DNA from: Mercurialis annua
Taxonomy: Eukaryota > Streptophyta > Magnoliopsida > Malpighiales > Euphorbiaceae
DNA: 64,000 nt
NCBI RefSeq assembly: GCF_937616625.2
Contig: NC_065577.1
Location: 23,821,501 to 23,885,500, forward strand
Direction: 5' to 3'
Shown one piece after another: positions 63,033 through 64,000 of the stretch. Under the pieces are notes generated by a model. That model was given only the letters and a program-made list of their open reading frames with translations, had not been told where the DNA came from and made no database searches. The position numbers were made by a program, and so were the translations under genes. Numbering within the stretch: the first letter of the stretch is position 1; each line of letters starts with the position of its first letter.

Positions 63033-63516
63033 TAATTTATATTCGTCCATAACTCGTCGATCTTTCCGAGTTTCGACATTTTAATTTCGGGGTTTTGTCC
63101 AAAATCTTAAACTCTCCATTTAGAGTGGTACATTGATATTTTAATAATCAATATATCAATTTATACGATGCTAAAGAGTATTCTCAAATTTATTACTCAC
63201 GCCCACACTCGTTTATTAAAATTTAAATTCCCGATTTAAATTTTAAACTCATATTATTACGATACTCTTTTACGGATTCGTATAAATTAAATTTACGTTT
63301 AAATTTAATTTACATATTCCGAATCCATTAAATCACTTCCCGTTATTTAATAATCTTAAATAGTCAAACCTAACTATTATCTTTTGACTATTAAATTTAG
63401 TCTTTCCGAACATTTTTCTTAATATTCGAACCCGCAAAATATTATTTTTAATATTTTGATTACTTCAATTTGACGTCGTGGCATATTCTAATTACTTAAA
63501 ATTACGGGGTATTACA

Positions 63517-63521
63517 CAAAC
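63517..63521. repeat. Target-site duplication, right (CAAAC)
   Basis: Perfect match to 61024-61028. Confidence 0.88.
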
Positions 63522-63792
63522 GATACGAAATAAATCCAAATGTTTTACATTTTTAGTGATTTAAGTCAAACCTTTACAAACGTTATTAAACAAAACCAAG
63601 CATGTCACATTTTTAGCAATTTAAGCCAAACGTTTACAAACGTTACAAAACAAATTCAAGCGTTTCACCTTTTTAGCAATTTATGTCAAACGTTTACAAG
63701 CATTCCGAATTAAATCCAAACATTTTCCCTTTTTAGTAATTTAAGTCAAACGTTTATAAATGTTACGAAACTAATCTAAGCGTTTCACCTTT
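63517..63792 (-). repeat. 60-bp satellite, last visible segment
   Basis: About 4.5 monomers in the reversed orientation, including the ACAAGCATTCCGAA landmark near 63690. They stop abruptly in mid-unit at CGTTTCACCTTT. Confidence 0.93.
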
Positions 63793-64000
63793 GGCCTAAT
63801 TACTTAAAAACCACCCACCTTATAACTTTTTTTCATTTTTACCATGACCTAGGAAATATTTTAGTTGTACTCTATTTTTGATTTTTATGTTTCATCTCTA
63901 CCCTAATGAGTTGAATTGACCTATTTTCTTTTAAAAAAGAGTTTAAATTATTACTTTATTTTTAACCTATATTCTAATAAAACGTTAATGTTAATCATTT
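63793..64000. other. Non-satellite AT-rich sequence at right edge
   Basis: Starts GGCCTAATTACTTAAAAACC directly after a broken monomer. No open frame or known domain. The sharp junction suggests either the array edge or the end of another inserted element; an AT-rich DNA-transposon terminus is possible but unproven here. Confidence 0.4.

Larger units (their letters stand above)
61029..63516 (-). mobile_element. Solo LTR of gypsy type, minus orientation (2488 bp)
   Basis: Starts TGTCACGACCC and ends ACGGGGTATTACA, with perfect CAAAC duplications. It keeps the terminal GCGACCGGCGCTAGGG block but is otherwise a different LTR family from those at 5618, 29278 and 38545. It contains an 11-bp hairpin at 61472-61513, a GTGCAC dyad cluster at 62081-62170, a TATA box with a CCAAT motif near 62500, and an AT dinucleotide run near 63000-63030. 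No coding region. Open frames over 62028-62253 arise from the GTGCAC repeats and show no domain. Confidence 0.92.

Noticed and set aside
8568..63792. Many 60-147 codon open frames in the satellite, resembling short repeat proteins
   Set aside because: They are produced by the 60-bp period on both strands, break wherever a monomer mutates, and show no domain or start context beyond the repeat. They are not genes.
8568..63792. Idea that the satellite is the functional centromere
   Set aside because: No centromere-specific (CRM-type) retrotransposon or chromatin evidence is visible; a pericentromeric, subtelomeric or sex-linked block is equally possible from sequence alone.

Overview
This window reads as heterochromatic nuclear DNA of a flowering plant, probably a eudicot; the species cannot be fixed from the sequence. 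The evidence is plant-type LTR retrotransposons (a Ty3/gypsy chromovirus of Tekay/Del type and an Angela-like Ty1/copia element), both primed by initiator tRNA-Met, set in a large satellite array. I find no host protein-coding gene, no tRNA or rRNA gene and no CRISPR array.

Layout. 1-8567 is a nearly complete Ty3/gypsy element on the minus strand: 3' LTR (1-191, cut by the window edge), polypurine tract, one intact 1655-codon gag-pol frame, leader, PBS and a 2950-bp 5' LTR. 8568-63792 is a single satellite field of about 60-bp monomers, roughly 35.7 kb in total, into which five LTR elements are inserted: solo LTRs at 20264-22690 (plus), 29278-31977, 38545-41539 and 61029-63516 (minus), and a complete Ty1/copia-like element at 51123-60019. 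The satellite runs in one orientation from 8568 to about 19562, then flips and stays reversed to 63792. The last 208 bases are unrelated AT-rich sequence.

Satellite. The unit is 60 bp and carries three ACGT-centred palindromes spaced 10, 30 and 20 bp. Because 60 is a multiple of 3, the array produces many spurious 60-150 codon reading frames with a 20-residue period; none is annotated as a gene. Two linked monomer subtypes are interspersed, half-length monomers recur, a higher-order repeat of about 1.9-2.0 kb is visible at 23-29 kb, and large recent segmental copies exist (8568-10182 with 12563-14194; about 33510-36842 with 44078-47402).

Transposons. The gypsy element has an uninterrupted frame but Asp in place of the zinc-knuckle His. 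The copia element has LTRs that differ at about 8 of 1988 sites and a perfect target duplication, yet its interior is full of stops and frameshifts and has lost catalytic residues. This suggests that an already defective copy was moved in trans. Four of the five gypsy insertions are solo LTRs, so recombination has been removing elements.

Most interesting signals. (1) A short hairpin is kept in four divergent gypsy LTRs with compensatory base changes, which suggests a conserved RNA structure. (2) Chains of near-perfect dyads centred on CG-WW-CG, with family-specific arms, occur in all five gypsy LTRs. (3) There is a head-to-head inversion point in the satellite. (4) The copia element looks young but is coding-dead.
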